From JAXLYX01 sp046351215 (lineage in GTDB: Bacteria; Myxococcota_A; Polyangia; Polyangiales; Houyiibacteriaceae), in NCBI GenBank assembly GCA_046351215.1, contig JAXLYX010000023.1, positions 1-64,000 of the forward strand: 64,000 bases of DNA, written 5' to 3'. The notes beneath the pieces were generated by a model. It had not been told where the DNA came from and searched no databases. It was given only the letters and a program-made list of their open reading frames with translations. Each line of letters starts with the position of its first letter. Position 1 is the first letter of the stretch. Position numbers and translations under genes: made by a program. Shown one piece after another: positions 48,933-59,500 of this stretch.

Positions 48933-50126
48933 TCAGGCCCCGACCAACCGCCGCAACAGCTTCTCCGCCCCGTTCGGCTCCCAGGGCGAGAGCGTCGAAT
49001 CGTGGCCCATGCGCAGACGCACGCCGCGCCAGGTCACGGTGCGCGCGAACGCGGCGTAGAACCAGATGCCGAAGATGAAGAGGTCGCGCAGCGGCGACAC
49101 GACGAGGTGACGAAGCTCCATCGCGTGCCCGCGCACGAGCCGGATGCTGATCGCGTCGAGCCCCGCCTTCGCGAGCACAGCCACCGCGAGCCACTCGGCC
49201 ATGCGCAGCTCGAAGCCCGAGGCGACGAAGGCGAGCACGAGCAGCGGCGTCGGTGACTCGAGCAGGTCCGCGAGGAACGCCGGCGTGTGGATCACGGCCC
49301 GCATCTTCAGCCAGCGCGAGTGACGCTCGAAGAAGCGCTGGAACGTCGCCTTCACGTTCAGGTTGTAGACGGGCGTCGCGCTGAGCACGACCTTCTTGCC
49401 GGCTTCCGCGAACGTGCGACCGAGCAGGAAGTCCTCGGCGAGGACGTCCTTGTAGGGCTCGAGCCCGCCGTGCGCCGCGAGCTCGCTCTTGCGGAAGAGG
49501 ATCGACTTGCCGATGACGCAGGGGATGCCCGCGGTCTCGAGGGCGAAGCAGCACGCCGGCGCCACGAAGGCGCTGAGCTGCAGGTTCTCGAGGGCCGCAC
49601 CGTGGGACTCTTCCCCCGTGCCCGAGACCAGGCTGCTCAGCACGGAGGCCTTCTCGTTCTCGAGCTCGCTGACGATGCGGGAGAGGTAGTCGCGCGGCAC
49701 CCAGACGTTCGCGTCGGACTGCAGCACCAGGTCGTGCGTGGCGGCCGCGAGCGCGCCGGCCATGTTCGAGACCTTGGGGTTGTAGCCGTAGTCCGGATCC
49801 GTGAGGACGTAGCGCGTCACGACCCCGGGGAAGTCCTCGGCCACGCGGCGGGCGACGGCGAGCGCCGGATCGTCACGCTCCGTCGAGGCGAAGACGACCT
49901 CGCGCGGACCGTCGTAGTCCTGGTCGTAGAAGCTGCGCAGGCAGCGCTCGAGGTCCTCCTCGAGGCCCTTCACCGGCTTCAGCAGCGAGATCGGCGGGAG
50001 GCCCGTGCGCACCTCGAGGGTGCTGCGGCGGCGCACCGTGAGCCATGCACAGAACGTCGCGATCACGCACAGGCCGCTCGAGAGCAGCGCGGCGGCGGAG
50101 AGGAACGAGGGGAGGTCGAGATCCAT
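48933..50126 (-). CDS. GT21-type glycosyltransferase (ceramide glucosyltransferase-like)
   Basis: 397 residues. An N-terminal membrane helix, then a GT-A domain: PPISLLKPVKGLEEDLERCL, the metal motif region LVLQSDANVWVPRDYL, the ED motif LAEDFLLGR and the RxxRW motif ERHSRWLKM. Two or three C-terminal membrane helices follow. These match the GT21 ceramide/hopanoid glucosyltransferase pattern (D1-D2-D3-RxxRW). It would transfer a sugar to a membrane lipid at the cytoplasmic face. Confidence 0.85.
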   Translation of the reverse strand: MDLDLPSFLSAAALLSSGLCVIATFCAWLTVRRRSTLEVRTGLPPISLLKPVKGLEEDLERCLRSFYDQDYDGPREVVFASTERDDPALAVARRVAEDFPGVVTRYVLTDPDYGYNPKVSNMAGALAAATHDLVLQSDANVWVPRDYLSRIVSELENEKASVLSSLVSGTGEESHGAALENLQLSAFVAPACCFALETAGIPCVIGKSILFRKSELAAHGGLEPYKDVLAEDFLLGRTFAEAGKKVVLSATPVYNLNVKATFQRFFERHSRWLKMRAVIHTPAFLADLLESPTPLLVLAFVASGFELRMAEWLAVAVLAKAGLDAISIRLVRGHAMELRHLVVSPLRDLFIFGIWFYAAFARTVTWRGVRLRMGHDSTLSPWEPNGAEKLLRRLVGA

Positions 50127-50222
50127 GCGGTGGTCACACGGGGAAGTCGCCTGGAATGTGTCACCCCCCCTTCGGCGCTCGCAAGGCCGCGGGGCCCCCG
50201 CAACGCGTGCCGTGACAATGTT

Positions 50223-51380
50223 TTACATCCCGCCGAGGGCGTCCGCGGAGCCCTCCCCCACCGCCGCCAGCACCTCGCGCACCGGCACGCGTCGCCGATA
50301 CCGGACGATGCGAGCGTGCGGCGGCAGCGATTCGAGCCCGACGCCGAGGGATTCGTCGATGCAGACCACGAGGCGCTCGAGCGCGGCGGCGCGCAGGAGC
50401 TCGAGCTTCCGGGTGACGTAGGTCGGCGTGTAGAAGCCGACGATCTCGAGCAGGAAACGGCGCGACGGATCGTAGCGGTGCACGAGGGCGAAGTCCGGGA
50501 AGATCAACTGTCCCGCGACCTCGATCGGCTCGGGCTCGCGGTGGAGATCGAAGTCCTTCGCGGCTCGGGCGAAGTCGCGTGCGAAGCGCGACTCGACCTT
50601 CGAGTCGTAGGGCTCGGGACGCTTCGACGGACGGATCGGATCGCCCTCGAGCACGCGGAGCTCGAGGTGGCTCGCGCAGAGGTTCCCGTGCGCCTCGAGC
50701 GAGTAGCCGTCACACCAGGCCACGCGTGGGACGATCGACGCGAGCGCGCCGGCGTAGAGCCGCGTGGAGCGGAAGAGCGAGAGCGGCCCCGACACGTCGA
50801 GCACGGCGCTACCGCCCGGGGGGCTCGTGACCGTGCACATGAGGCCGACGAGCTTCGTGTGCCGGACGACGTCGCGGAGGCCGCTCGTCGCGCGGATCCG
50901 GACGCGCTCGGCGCGACCGACGAAGCCCTGCACGAGGGCCGTGTTCACGCGCACGGCGAGCTCCGACGGGCCGAGGTCCGGGGGTAGGGGCTCGATCCGT
51001 CGCTCGCGTTCCGTGTCCGCGAAGAGCCAGCTCTCCACCTCCTCGGGCGAGAGCTCGAGCGCCGCCGCCACACGCGCCACCGTGCCCTCGCGCGACTCGC
51101 CGGCCGGCCGCGCCGCGAAGAGGAGGGCGCGGATCGAGCGGGGATCGACCCGCGTGCGGACACGCGTGACGACGAGGCGGTCGAGGACGGCGATGGCGAG
51201 CGGCGCACGCTCGGTCCGCGCGCGCGGGGCGAGGAACGCCGCGAGCGCCTCGTCGAGCTCGATCCGGCGCGCCCCCTCGTGCGCCCGGTAGAGCCCGAGC
51301 AGCGCCTCGAGCCACGGCCAGTCGCGGGCGTCGAGGTAGCGGAGCCTCCCGGTGCGGAGGTCGACCGCCTGCGCCACCAT
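50223..51380 (-). CDS. Bax1-type (DUF790) nuclease
   Basis: 385 residues matching the DUF790/Bax1 family: LDARDWPWLEALLGLYRAHE, then GPLSLFRSTRLYAGALAS and the nuclease core EGDPIRPSKRPEPYDSKVES, FPDFALVHR, FLLEIVGFYTPTYV (PD-x-D-x-Glu type). In archaea Bax1 pairs with the XPB helicase to cut DNA at bubbles in repair. The ATG at 51380 lies 4 bases after the XPB stop, so the two are co-transcribed. Confidence 0.8.
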   Translation of the reverse strand: MVAQAVDLRTGRLRYLDARDWPWLEALLGLYRAHEGARRIELDEALAAFLAPRARTERAPLAIAVLDRLVVTRVRTRVDPRSIRALLFAARPAGESREGTVARVAAALELSPEEVESWLFADTERERRIEPLPPDLGPSELAVRVNTALVQGFVGRAERVRIRATSGLRDVVRHTKLVGLMCTVTSPPGGSAVLDVSGPLSLFRSTRLYAGALASIVPRVAWCDGYSLEAHGNLCASHLELRVLEGDPIRPSKRPEPYDSKVESRFARDFARAAKDFDLHREPEPIEVAGQLIFPDFALVHRYDPSRRFLLEIVGFYTPTYVTRKLELLRAAALERLVVCIDESLGVGLESLPPHARIVRYRRRVPVREVLAAVGEGSADALGGM

Positions 51381-51384
51381 CGCC

Positions 51385-52737
51385 TCAGGCAGCAAGGGCG
51401 TGTCCCCGTCGGGTCGCCTGCGCGATCTCGTGGGTGCCGCGACACACGATCTCGTAGACCATCGCCCGCTTGCCCGGACGCGCGCGGAGGACGCGCCCCA
51501 CGCGCTGGAGGTGCTCGCGCACGCCACGCGACGAGGCGAGGACGATCGCGACGTCGGCCTCGGGGACGTCGAGCCCTTCGTTCAAGACCTGCGGCGAGAC
51601 GAGCACCCGCACGGAGCCCGCCTCGAAGCGCGCGAGCATCGCGCTCCGCTCCGAGCGGCCGATCTCCGACGTGAGGGGCGCGACGAGGAAGTGTCGCGCG
51701 ACCTCGTAGGCTCCGTCCGCCGTCGCGGTGAAGACGAGCACGCGATCGTCGCGGTGGCGCGCGAGAAGGCGCTCGAGCACCCGCGTCTTCTCCGCCGCGG
51801 ATTCGACGATGCGTCTCGCACGCGCCTGCGCGAGGAGGGCCTTCCGCCCGGACTCGCTCCGCCTCAGCACGGCGACGAGCTCGGCGTACGTGCCCTCGTG
51901 GAGCGCGCCGGCCACGCTGCGGCGTGCGGCGTCGAACCGCGAGGCCGCGCTCGCGTAGGCCCTCGCCTCGGCCTCGTCGAGGCCGACCGGGATCACGAGG
52001 CGCTCGTAGGGCGCGAGGTGGGTTCCGACGAGCTCCGAGAGGCCGACCTCGAAGACGACGGGCCCGACGAGCGGCATGCCCGAGGCGCCGGGCTCCGCCT
52101 GCACCCTCGGTGTCGCGGTCAAGCCGAGACGAGCGCGTGCGGCGCACATGGCGAGGACCTCGTCGCGCGCGCCGAGGCCGAAGTGGTGGACCTCGTCGAC
52201 GACGAGGAGCTCGAAGCGATCGCCGATCCGCGCCATCGAGCGGAAGGCGCTCTCGAAGGTCGCGACCGTGAGGGGGCGGATGTCGCGCTCCCCGTCGCCG
52301 AGGCGTCCGACCTCGTCGAACCCGGCCGAGTGGAGGGCCGAGACCCATTGCTGCAGGAGGACCCGCGTCGGGACGAGGACGAGGGTGGAGCGCCCCATCC
52401 GCGCGATCGCCGCGATCGCGAGCCGTGTCTTCCCGGCCCCCGTCGGGAGCACGACGACGCCGTTCCGATCCGCGGCCTCCCATGCGGCGAGCGCGGCCTC
52501 CTGGTACGGGCGGAGCGGGGGCGGCGCGCACCATTCGAGCGCCTCGGTCCGTGCGCCCACGAAGGCGGCGTCGTGACCTCGGGCGCGTGCCTCGCGCTCG
52601 AGCTCGAGGAGGCAGGCGGCGGGCGCCCGGTAGGTCTCGTCGCGTGGGTCACGGACGAGCAGGGGCCACGTCGAAGGATCGAGGGAGTCGTCGGAAGTCG
52701 CGACGAGGGTGCCGCGGTCGAAGCGGAGCTCGAGCAT
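51385..52737 (-). CDS. XPB-type DNA helicase
   Basis: 450 residues, superfamily 2. Visible motifs: the Q-like LRPYQEAALAAWE, Walker A LPTGAGKT, the Walker B box VVDEVHHFG (DEVH), motif III LGLTATP, and C-terminal motifs IV-VI (VLVFTATADGAYEVARHF, VSPQVLNEGLDVPEADVAIV, LQRVGRVLRARPGKRAMVYE). It resembles the short archaeal-type XPB helicases and is next to a Bax1 nuclease, so the pair is a probable excision-repair or restriction module. Confidence 0.88.
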   Translation of the reverse strand: MLELRFDRGTLVATSDDSLDPSTWPLLVRDPRDETYRAPAACLLELEREARARGHDAAFVGARTEALEWCAPPPLRPYQEAALAAWEAADRNGVVVLPTGAGKTRLAIAAIARMGRSTLVLVPTRVLLQQWVSALHSAGFDEVGRLGDGERDIRPLTVATFESAFRSMARIGDRFELLVVDEVHHFGLGARDEVLAMCAARARLGLTATPRVQAEPGASGMPLVGPVVFEVGLSELVGTHLAPYERLVIPVGLDEAEARAYASAASRFDAARRSVAGALHEGTYAELVAVLRRSESGRKALLAQARARRIVESAAEKTRVLERLLARHRDDRVLVFTATADGAYEVARHFLVAPLTSEIGRSERSAMLARFEAGSVRVLVSPQVLNEGLDVPEADVAIVLASSRGVREHLQRVGRVLRARPGKRAMVYEIVCRGTHEIAQATRRGHALAA

Positions 52738-52943
52738 GCCGGATGCTCGGTCCGAGTGGACGGGAGTTGCGGGGCACGTCGGGGACCGACCCCGTACGAG
52801 GAGAGATCGCCCCAACGGTCGAGGGCTCGCCGTACGTTCTCTCAGGTCGATCTTCGTACCCATCGGACGGGCTCCCACGGGGGGCGCCCGCATCGCCCGA
52901 GGGTTGACCGACCTGCGCTTCACGCGGCTAGGATGCGCGTCCG

Positions 52944-54266
52944 ATGCCGGACTGCATGCGCACAGCGTTACTCGGCGGCCTATTCATCACGTGGGTGTGG
53001 CTGGGCCCGGAACCCGCGTCGGCCCAATGGGGATTGGTCGACCGCGCGACGGCCGACCGCGCGGTGGCGTGGCTCGCCCTCGGTGGGAACGTGGCTCGGA
53101 TCCACTGCGCAGCCTGCGGAGATCGGACCTCGGAGCTCGTTCGCTTCGACAGGGCGCGGTTCCGACGCGTGGAGGGCGCCTACGAAGTCCTGCTGGACGA
53201 GCGGCCGATCGTGGCGGAGCGAACCTACGTTCCCAGGGCGGGCCATTGGTACAACCTGGCGGTCCTCGTCCAGGCGGAGTTGCGCGGGCCGACGCCGACG
53301 AGGCTCGAAGACGTGCTACCGGACACTCCCCCTCCGCCTGACGGTGCCGTCGTCGACGCCCGTCCGCACGTGCCACCCACGGACGAGCAGCGGATCGCTC
53401 GCGCCGTGGATGTCGGACTCTTCGGCTACCTCCACAGCGAGGGGCAGTCGCTGGTCGTCCTCGGCAGCGTCTCGGCGAGCTTCGCGACGGGCGAGCCGAC
53501 TCTCCTCTCCCGTGGACCGTGGAACATCGTCGGGCGGAGACTCTCGGCGACGGCGCCGCCGTCGTTTCGAGCGCTCGAGGGCGTGCGGGTTCGAGTCTTC
53601 GACCAGCACGGCACGGCGTGCGACGTGGACGCGGGGCCCGCCTACGTCGTGTCGATCGTGTCCGTCGACCGAGCCCGGGCCGAGCACGAGGAGCCGCTGC
53701 GGGGTGGAGACGCCGAGCTGATCCGTACGGTCGAAGCGATCGGGGAAAGCAATACCGTGCTCGCCGTGACGGTTCCGTCGCGGTGTCCCGACGGAGTGTT
53801 CGCGACGCGCGCCGTCGACGGATCCGCACGTAGGCTGAGCCCGCTCCGACGTTCGGCGCGGGATCGCCAGTACCGAGCGCTCTATCGTGCCCGTCCCGGA
53901 TACGCGCGCGAGCGGTTGGAGCCTCGTGCGGACGGAGTCGCGTCGTCGGAGCTCTGGGTCATGCGCCTGGACGTCGGCGGAGGACGCGAGCTCGCCTTCG
54001 TGACGCACACGTACGAGTCCTACGGCAACGCGGACGACGACACCGTGGTGATCGGGTCGGCGCTGTACCTCCGCGAGGGCACCTCGATCCGCGAAGCACC
54101 GGACGGATCGTGGGACCCCGGTGTCGTCTTCGCCCTGGACGACGGAACCCTCGTCTCCCTCGACAGCGAGGGTTCCACGTTCCACCGGCTCGGGATCCTG
54201 TCGCTCGATTCGCTTCGGTACGAGCCGCTGGTCGGGTTCTACGCCAACGACAATCTGGGCGAGTGA
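52944..54266 (+). CDS. Secreted protein of unknown function
   Basis: 440 residues with a signal peptide (LLGGLFITWVWLGPEPASAQ). IHCAACGDRTSELVRFDRAR near residue 53 contains a CxxC. The rest is a mixed beta domain (GYLHSEGQSLVVLGSVSASF, FDQHGTACDVDAGPAYVV, LWVMRLDVGGGRELAFVTHT). No family is recognised. It is divergent from the XPB helicase. Confidence 0.6.
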   Translation: MPDCMRTALLGGLFITWVWLGPEPASAQWGLVDRATADRAVAWLALGGNVARIHCAACGDRTSELVRFDRARFRRVEGAYEVLLDERPIVAERTYVPRAGHWYNLAVLVQAELRGPTPTRLEDVLPDTPPPPDGAVVDARPHVPPTDEQRIARAVDVGLFGYLHSEGQSLVVLGSVSASFATGEPTLLSRGPWNIVGRRLSATAPPSFRALEGVRVRVFDQHGTACDVDAGPAYVVSIVSVDRARAEHEEPLRGGDAELIRTVEAIGESNTVLAVTVPSRCPDGVFATRAVDGSARRLSPLRRSARDRQYRALYRARPGYARERLEPRADGVASSELWVMRLDVGGGRELAFVTHTYESYGNADDDTVVIGSALYLREGTSIREAPDGSWDPGVVFALDDGTLVSLDSEGSTFHRLGILSLDSLRYEPLVGFYANDNLGE

Positions 54267-54311
54267 CGGCGCGACGCGGTCCGTGCGTGGTCTCGCTCGG
54301 GGGTCGCCCCC

Positions 54312-55094
54312 TCACCGCCCCGTGAACCGCGCCTCGCGCCGCTCCACGAAGGACTTCACGCCCTCGGCCGCGTCCTCGGACTTCATCAGCGATCGGGCCA
54401 CGCCCATCATCTCGCCGAGCGCGACGTCGTGGCCCTTCTCGAGGGCCATGCGGGAATTCACCAGGCAGGCCTGGACCGCGAGCGGGGCCTGCTTCGCGAT
54501 CGTGTCGGCGATCTCGAAGGCCTTCTCGAGCTGCTTGCCGGGCTCGACGACCTCCTGGACGAGGCCGAGGCGCTGGGCCTCCGCGGCGTCGAAGAAATCG
54601 CCGGTGAGCACGTAGCGCATCGCGTTCTGCCAGCCGGCGACCTTCGCGAAGCGGAGCGTCGCGCCGCCGAAGGGCATGATGCCGCGGCGGACCTCGAACT
54701 GCGTGAACTTCGCGTCGCTCGCGGCGATCACGATGTCGGCCGCGAGCGCGAGCTCGATCGCGATCGTGTAGCAATAGCCCTGCATCGCGAGGATCACGGG
54801 CTTGCGCCGACGGCGGCCGAAGAGATCGAGCGGATCGACGTCGCCCTCGAGCAGCAGGCTGCCGCCGCCCTCCACGTGCGGGCCGACCTCGGCGAGGTCG
54901 AGGCCCGCCGTGAAGTGATCGCCGTGCGCGAAGACGACGAGGCAGCGCAGATCGGCCTCCTCCTCGAGCTTCGTGTAGGCCTGCGCGAGCTCCGCGAGCA
55001 TCGCCAGGTTGAAGGCGTTGCGCTTCTTCGCGCGGTTCAGACCGGCGAGCAGGACGTGGCCGCGGGTCTCGAGCGTGACGGTCGGTTCGGTCAT
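54312..55094 (-). CDS. Enoyl-CoA hydratase/isomerase family protein
   Basis: 260 residues of the crotonase fold. Landmarks: FAHGDHFTAGLDLAEVG (oxyanion-hole region), GYCYTIAIELALAADIVIAA with one catalytic-position Glu, and FTQFEVRRGIMPFGGATLRF with the second. Both acid/base Glu positions are present, so hydratase or isomerase activity on acyl-CoA is likely. The ATG at 55094 is preferred over 55109. It is transcribed in the same direction as the SDR gene, and the two could act together in fatty-acid breakdown. Confidence 0.88.
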   Translation of the reverse strand: MTEPTVTLETRGHVLLAGLNRAKKRNAFNLAMLAELAQAYTKLEEEADLRCLVVFAHGDHFTAGLDLAEVGPHVEGGGSLLLEGDVDPLDLFGRRRRKPVILAMQGYCYTIAIELALAADIVIAASDAKFTQFEVRRGIMPFGGATLRFAKVAGWQNAMRYVLTGDFFDAAEAQRLGLVQEVVEPGKQLEKAFEIADTIAKQAPLAVQACLVNSRMALEKGHDVALGEMMGVARSLMKSEDAAEGVKSFVERREARFTGR

Positions 55095-55159
55095 GCGCCG
55101 AGCATACACGGACGGCCCGGGGACGGGAGGCTACCCGTCCCCGATGGCCGAACCTGTCT

Positions 55160-55930
55160 TCACTTCGGCGCCATGCGGATCGCGCCGTCGAGGCGGATCG
55201 TCTCGCCGTTCAGCATCTCGTTCTCGACGATCTGCTGCGCGAGCTGCGCGTACTCGGTCGGGCGGCCGAGACGCGAGGGGAACGGGACCTGCGCGCCGAG
55301 CGCCTGGCGGATGTTCTCGGGCAGCGAGCCGAGCAGCGGGGTGTCGAAGAGGCCCGGAGCGATGGTGCAGATGCGGATGCCCACCGGCGCGAGGTCGCGC
55401 GCGATCGGCAGCGTCATGCCGACGACGCCGCCCTTGCTCGCCGAGTAGGCGGCCTGACCGATCTGGCCGTCGAACGCCGCGACGGACGCGGTGTTGATCA
55501 GCACGCCACGCTCGCCCGCCTCGTTGGGCGTGTTCTTCGCCATCGCCTCGGCCGAGAGCCGGATGACGTTGAAGGTGCCCACCAGGTTGATCTCGATGAT
55601 GCGCTTGAAGTTGTCGAGGTTCGCGGGGCCCGTCTTCGGGGAGAAGGTCTTCTCGCCGATGCCGGTGCCCGCGCAGTTCACGGCGACGTGCAGGGCGCCG
55701 AAGCGCTCGACCGCGAGGCTCACGGCCTTCTGCACGAGCTCCGCCGAGGTCACGTCGGCCGGTGCGAACGCGCAGCGCTCGCCGAGCAGCTTCGCGACCT
55801 CGGCCCCGTTCGACTGCTCGCGATCGAGGATGACGACCTTGGCACCGCCGGCGAGGAAACGCTCCGCCGTGGCCCGACCGAGCCCCGAGGCACCCCCCGT
55901 GACGAGCGCGACGCTGTTCTCGAGCTTCAT
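55160..55930 (-). CDS. Short-chain dehydrogenase, 3-hydroxyacyl-CoA dehydrogenase type
   Basis: 256 residues of classical SDR type. NAD-binding TGGASGLG (residues 11-18), DREQS for NAD over NADP, NCAGTG, the catalytic Ser in LINTASVAAF and Tyr-x-x-x-Lys in YSASKGG. The pattern is close to the human HSD10/type-II 3-hydroxyacyl-CoA dehydrogenase class (APGLFDTPLL). It lies upstream of the enoyl-CoA hydratase, matching sequential beta-oxidation steps. Confidence 0.88.
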   Translation of the reverse strand: MKLENSVALVTGGASGLGRATAERFLAGGAKVVILDREQSNGAEVAKLLGERCAFAPADVTSAELVQKAVSLAVERFGALHVAVNCAGTGIGEKTFSPKTGPANLDNFKRIIEINLVGTFNVIRLSAEAMAKNTPNEAGERGVLINTASVAAFDGQIGQAAYSASKGGVVGMTLPIARDLAPVGIRICTIAPGLFDTPLLGSLPENIRQALGAQVPFPSRLGRPTEYAQLAQQIVENEMLNGETIRLDGAIRMAPK

Positions 55931-56059
55931 CTTCCCTACTCCTCCGTGAACGAAGGATGGGGTTGTGGGGCGACCCCGATGACCCCGGCAAGCGGAGGGG
56001 GGCCCAATTCCGACACCCCTCACCCACCCGGGCGAACCGCCCGTGCCCGGTCTCGTCGC

Positions 56060-56380
56060 TCAGTGCCCGAGCGCCACGAGCTGCCCGTCGCACTCCCCGC
56101 GGATCGCCTCCGCATCCTTCGCGTACCCGGAAAGGTCGGCGAGGAGCGCCCTCGCGAGCGAGGCGGCAGGGATCCCTTCCGAGCCCCTTCGTCCGAGCCG
56201 CTCGGCGAGCCCGCGGAGCTCGATGCGCAGGGGCACCGTGGATGGATCGTTCGCAGCGTGGGGCCGTTCGACGTGGGCCTCGGCGAGCTCGAGCACGCGG
56301 CGCACGTCCACTCGCTCCGTGTCACCGAGGACGCTGGTCGCGTTCCGGAGGCGTGCGAGGAGGTCGGTGTAGGTGGGCAT
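56060..56380 (-). CDS. Small helical protein
   Basis: 106 residues, helical and charged (YTDLLARLRNATSVLGDTER, LRGLAERLGRRGSEGIPAAS, LARALLADLSGYAKDAEAIR). No family is recognised. It is divergent from the Ser/Thr kinase gene. Confidence 0.5.
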   Translation of the reverse strand: MPTYTDLLARLRNATSVLGDTERVDVRRVLELAEAHVERPHAANDPSTVPLRIELRGLAERLGRRGSEGIPAASLARALLADLSGYAKDAEAIRGECDGQLVALGH

Positions 56381-56512
56381 GATTCGAGGGTGCCCGATGC
56401 CGCGCCGCGGACCAAGGGGCCTCTCGGCCGATCACCGTATCGAAACCCGCACGTGCGGCGCGTATCATCGCCCAGGGGAGGGTGGCGCGGCGCGAGCCGC
56501 ACCTCGGGCTCG

Positions 56513-59500
56513 ATGCATCCTCGACGGCGTGCACCGGAACGCTTCGACGTCGTCCGCTCGATCGGCGCGGGCGCGATGGGCGTCGTCCACGAGGTCGTCG
56601 ACTGCGAGACCGGTGAGCACCTCGCCCGCAAGACGCTCCAGACGCTCGAGGGGCAGGCGCTCTACCGCCTCAAGAACGAGTTCCGGCACCTGCGCGATCT
56701 CCGGCATCCGAACCTCGTCCGCCTCGGCGAGCTCGTCGGTCGCGACGACACGTGGTTCATCACGATGGAGCTCGTCGACGGGGTCGACTTCCTCGAGTAC
56801 GTGCGGCCCCGCGATCGCGAGGCGCCCCGCCGCACCTCGGACGACGCGAAGACGCGGGAGCTGCAGCGGACGGTCCAGGACGTCGAGGGGCCGCCCACCC
56901 TGAAGGACCTCGACGAGGACGCGCCCCTCCCGCTGCCGACGCGGCCGGGGAGCGTGGACGTGGGCCGCCTGCGGGCGGCGCTCGGTCAGCTCGGCGATGC
57001 GCTCCTGGCGCTCCACGATCACGGGCAGGTCCATCGCGATCTCAAACCCTCGAACGTCCTCGTCGAGCGCTCGGGGCGCGTCGTCGTGCTCGACTTCGGT
57101 CTCGTCGCGGCGGCCGCCGAGGCGGGACAGGCACGGCGGACCGAGGACTACGTCGTCGGCACGGTGCCGTACATGGCGCCGGAGCAGGCCGCGGGGCGCC
57201 CCGTCGGCGCCGAGGCCGATTGGTACGCCGTCGGCGTCATGGTCTACGAAGCCCTGACGGGCCGGATGCCCTTCGAGGGAGGGGCTCTCCAGATCCTGCT
57301 CGCGAAGCAATCGAAGGATCCGCCCGATCCGCGCCTCCTCGAGCCGGACGTCCCGGCCGATCTCGCCGAGCTCTGCACGTCCCTCCTCGCCCGCGATCCG
57401 GCGCGAAGGGCCGGACACGAGGCCATCCGTGCCATCGTCGGCGCGGCGGTCCCCGTCTCGCGGAGCTCGGGCCTCCGCGATCTCCGGATCCCCTTCGTCG
57501 ACCGCGAAGCCGAGCTCGGGACCCTTCGCGCCGCCTTCGCGGACGTGTGCGGCGGTCGTGCCCGGAGCGTGCTCGTCCGCGGCGAGACGGGCATCGGGAA
57601 GTCGGCGCTCGCCGACGCATTCGTCGCGGAGCTCGCACGCACCCGGCCGGACGTGATCGCGCTCCGCAGCCGCTGCCGGGTCGACGAGACCTTGCCCTTC
57701 AACGCGATCGACGGGCTCGTCGACGGCGCGAGCCATGCGCTCAAGCTCCTCGAGCCACGCGTGGCGCGCGCCGTGCTTCCCGCGGACTCCGCGCTGCTCG
57801 TCGATCTCTTCCCGGTCCTCGAGCGCGTCCCGGCCGTCGCACGTGTCGCGCGGACGAGCGCGAGGCTCCCGTCCGAGGAGCGCCGCGTGCGCGCCTTCGA
57901 GGCGTTCCGCGCGCTCTTGCGTGGGCTCGCGACGTCCGCGCCGCTCGTGATCGTCGTGGACGATCTCCAGCTCGCGGATCGCGACAGCTTGAAGGAGCTC
58001 GCCGCGTTCTTGCGCGCCGCGGACGCTCCGCCCGTCCTCTTCCTCGCCACGGCGCGGCTCGCCGACACGGCCCCGCTGCCCGAGCGGCTCGCGGCGATCC
58101 TCCCTCCGGACGCGCAGGTCCTCGTGCTCGACCGGCTCTCGGACGAGGCTGCCTGCACGCTCTTCGATCGCGTCGCCGATCGCGCCGACCCGGGGCCGTG
58201 GAAGGAGCTCGTCGCGGCATCGTCCGGGCATCCCCTGCACCTCGTCGAGCTCGGTCGCCACGCGCGCGACGTCGGGGAGACCGCGCCCGCGAGCCTCGGC
58301 GAGGTCCTCGCGGCCCGTCTCGATTCCCTCGGCCCCACCGAGCGCACGGTGCTCGCCGCGCTCTCGCTCGTGCCGCGTCCGCTCGCCGAATCGGCGATCG
58401 CCGCCGCGCTCGGGCTCGCGCTCGCCGAGGCCCGTCGCGCGCTCGAGCGTCTCGCCACCGAACGCTTCGTGACCCTCGAGCGCGTCGAGGGGGCCCTCGT
58501 CGCGGAGGGCCGTCCGGGCCCGCTCGCACGCATCGTCCGCGACGGCCTGCCCGAGGGCGAGAAGCAGGCGCTCGCGCGCTCGCTCTTCCGCGCCCTCCGC
58601 GAGGCGGATCCCGACCCACGCGATCCCAGCCTTCCGATCGCTCTCGCACGGCTCGCCGGCGATCCCGAGCCGCTCGCCGAGCTGCTCGTCGCGTCGGCCG
58701 AGCACGCCTATCGGCACCTCGCCTTCGATCGGGCCGCCGAGCTCCTCCTCGAGGCCCTCGAGACCCGCGCGTTCGAGGCCGACCGCGGTCGCTCCATGCG
58801 CACGCTCGCCGCGCAATGCCTCGAGAACGCCGGCGACCTCCGAGCCGCCTCGGCGCTCTTCGAGGAGGTGGCCGCGGCGGTCGACGAGCCGATCGAGCGC
58901 GCGCGCCTGCTCTCGCTCGCAGCGCGGGCTGCGTCCTCGGCGCTCGATCTCGAGACCCTGCGTCGCGCGGCGAAGGGAGCGCTCGAGGCCCTCGGCGACA
59001 CGGTGCCGACGACGCGCGCCGGCTTCGTGCGCGCGATCGTCCGTCTCTTCGTCGGCATCCTCGTCGCGGTCCCGTGGCGCCGCGTCGTGCACGAGCGCTC
59101 GCCCGAGCGCGCGACGAAGCATCGCATCCGTCATCGCATCTTCTATGCGCTCTCGACCGGCGCCTACCTCGCCGACGACACCCTCGCGACGCTCCACGCG
59201 GCGCTCGGCGTCGTGAACGCGGGCCTCTTCATCGGGCCATCGTACGAGCGCGTCGTCAGCCTCGGCGTGCTCGCCATGGCGGCGGCCGTGGCCGGGCTCG
59301 TGCGGCCGCGCGAGCGATGGCTCCGGGCCTCCCGCCGCGACGCCGAGGCCATGGACGACCCCCGCGGCCTCGGCGCCCACTGCTTCGTCGGCACGGTCGC
59401 CTATTCCAAGGCCGGGCTCGTCGAGCCGATGCTGCGGCTCGCCGAGGAGGCGAGGGCGATCCGCGCCTCGACCCACACCTTCGAGTATCTCTCGATCTGC

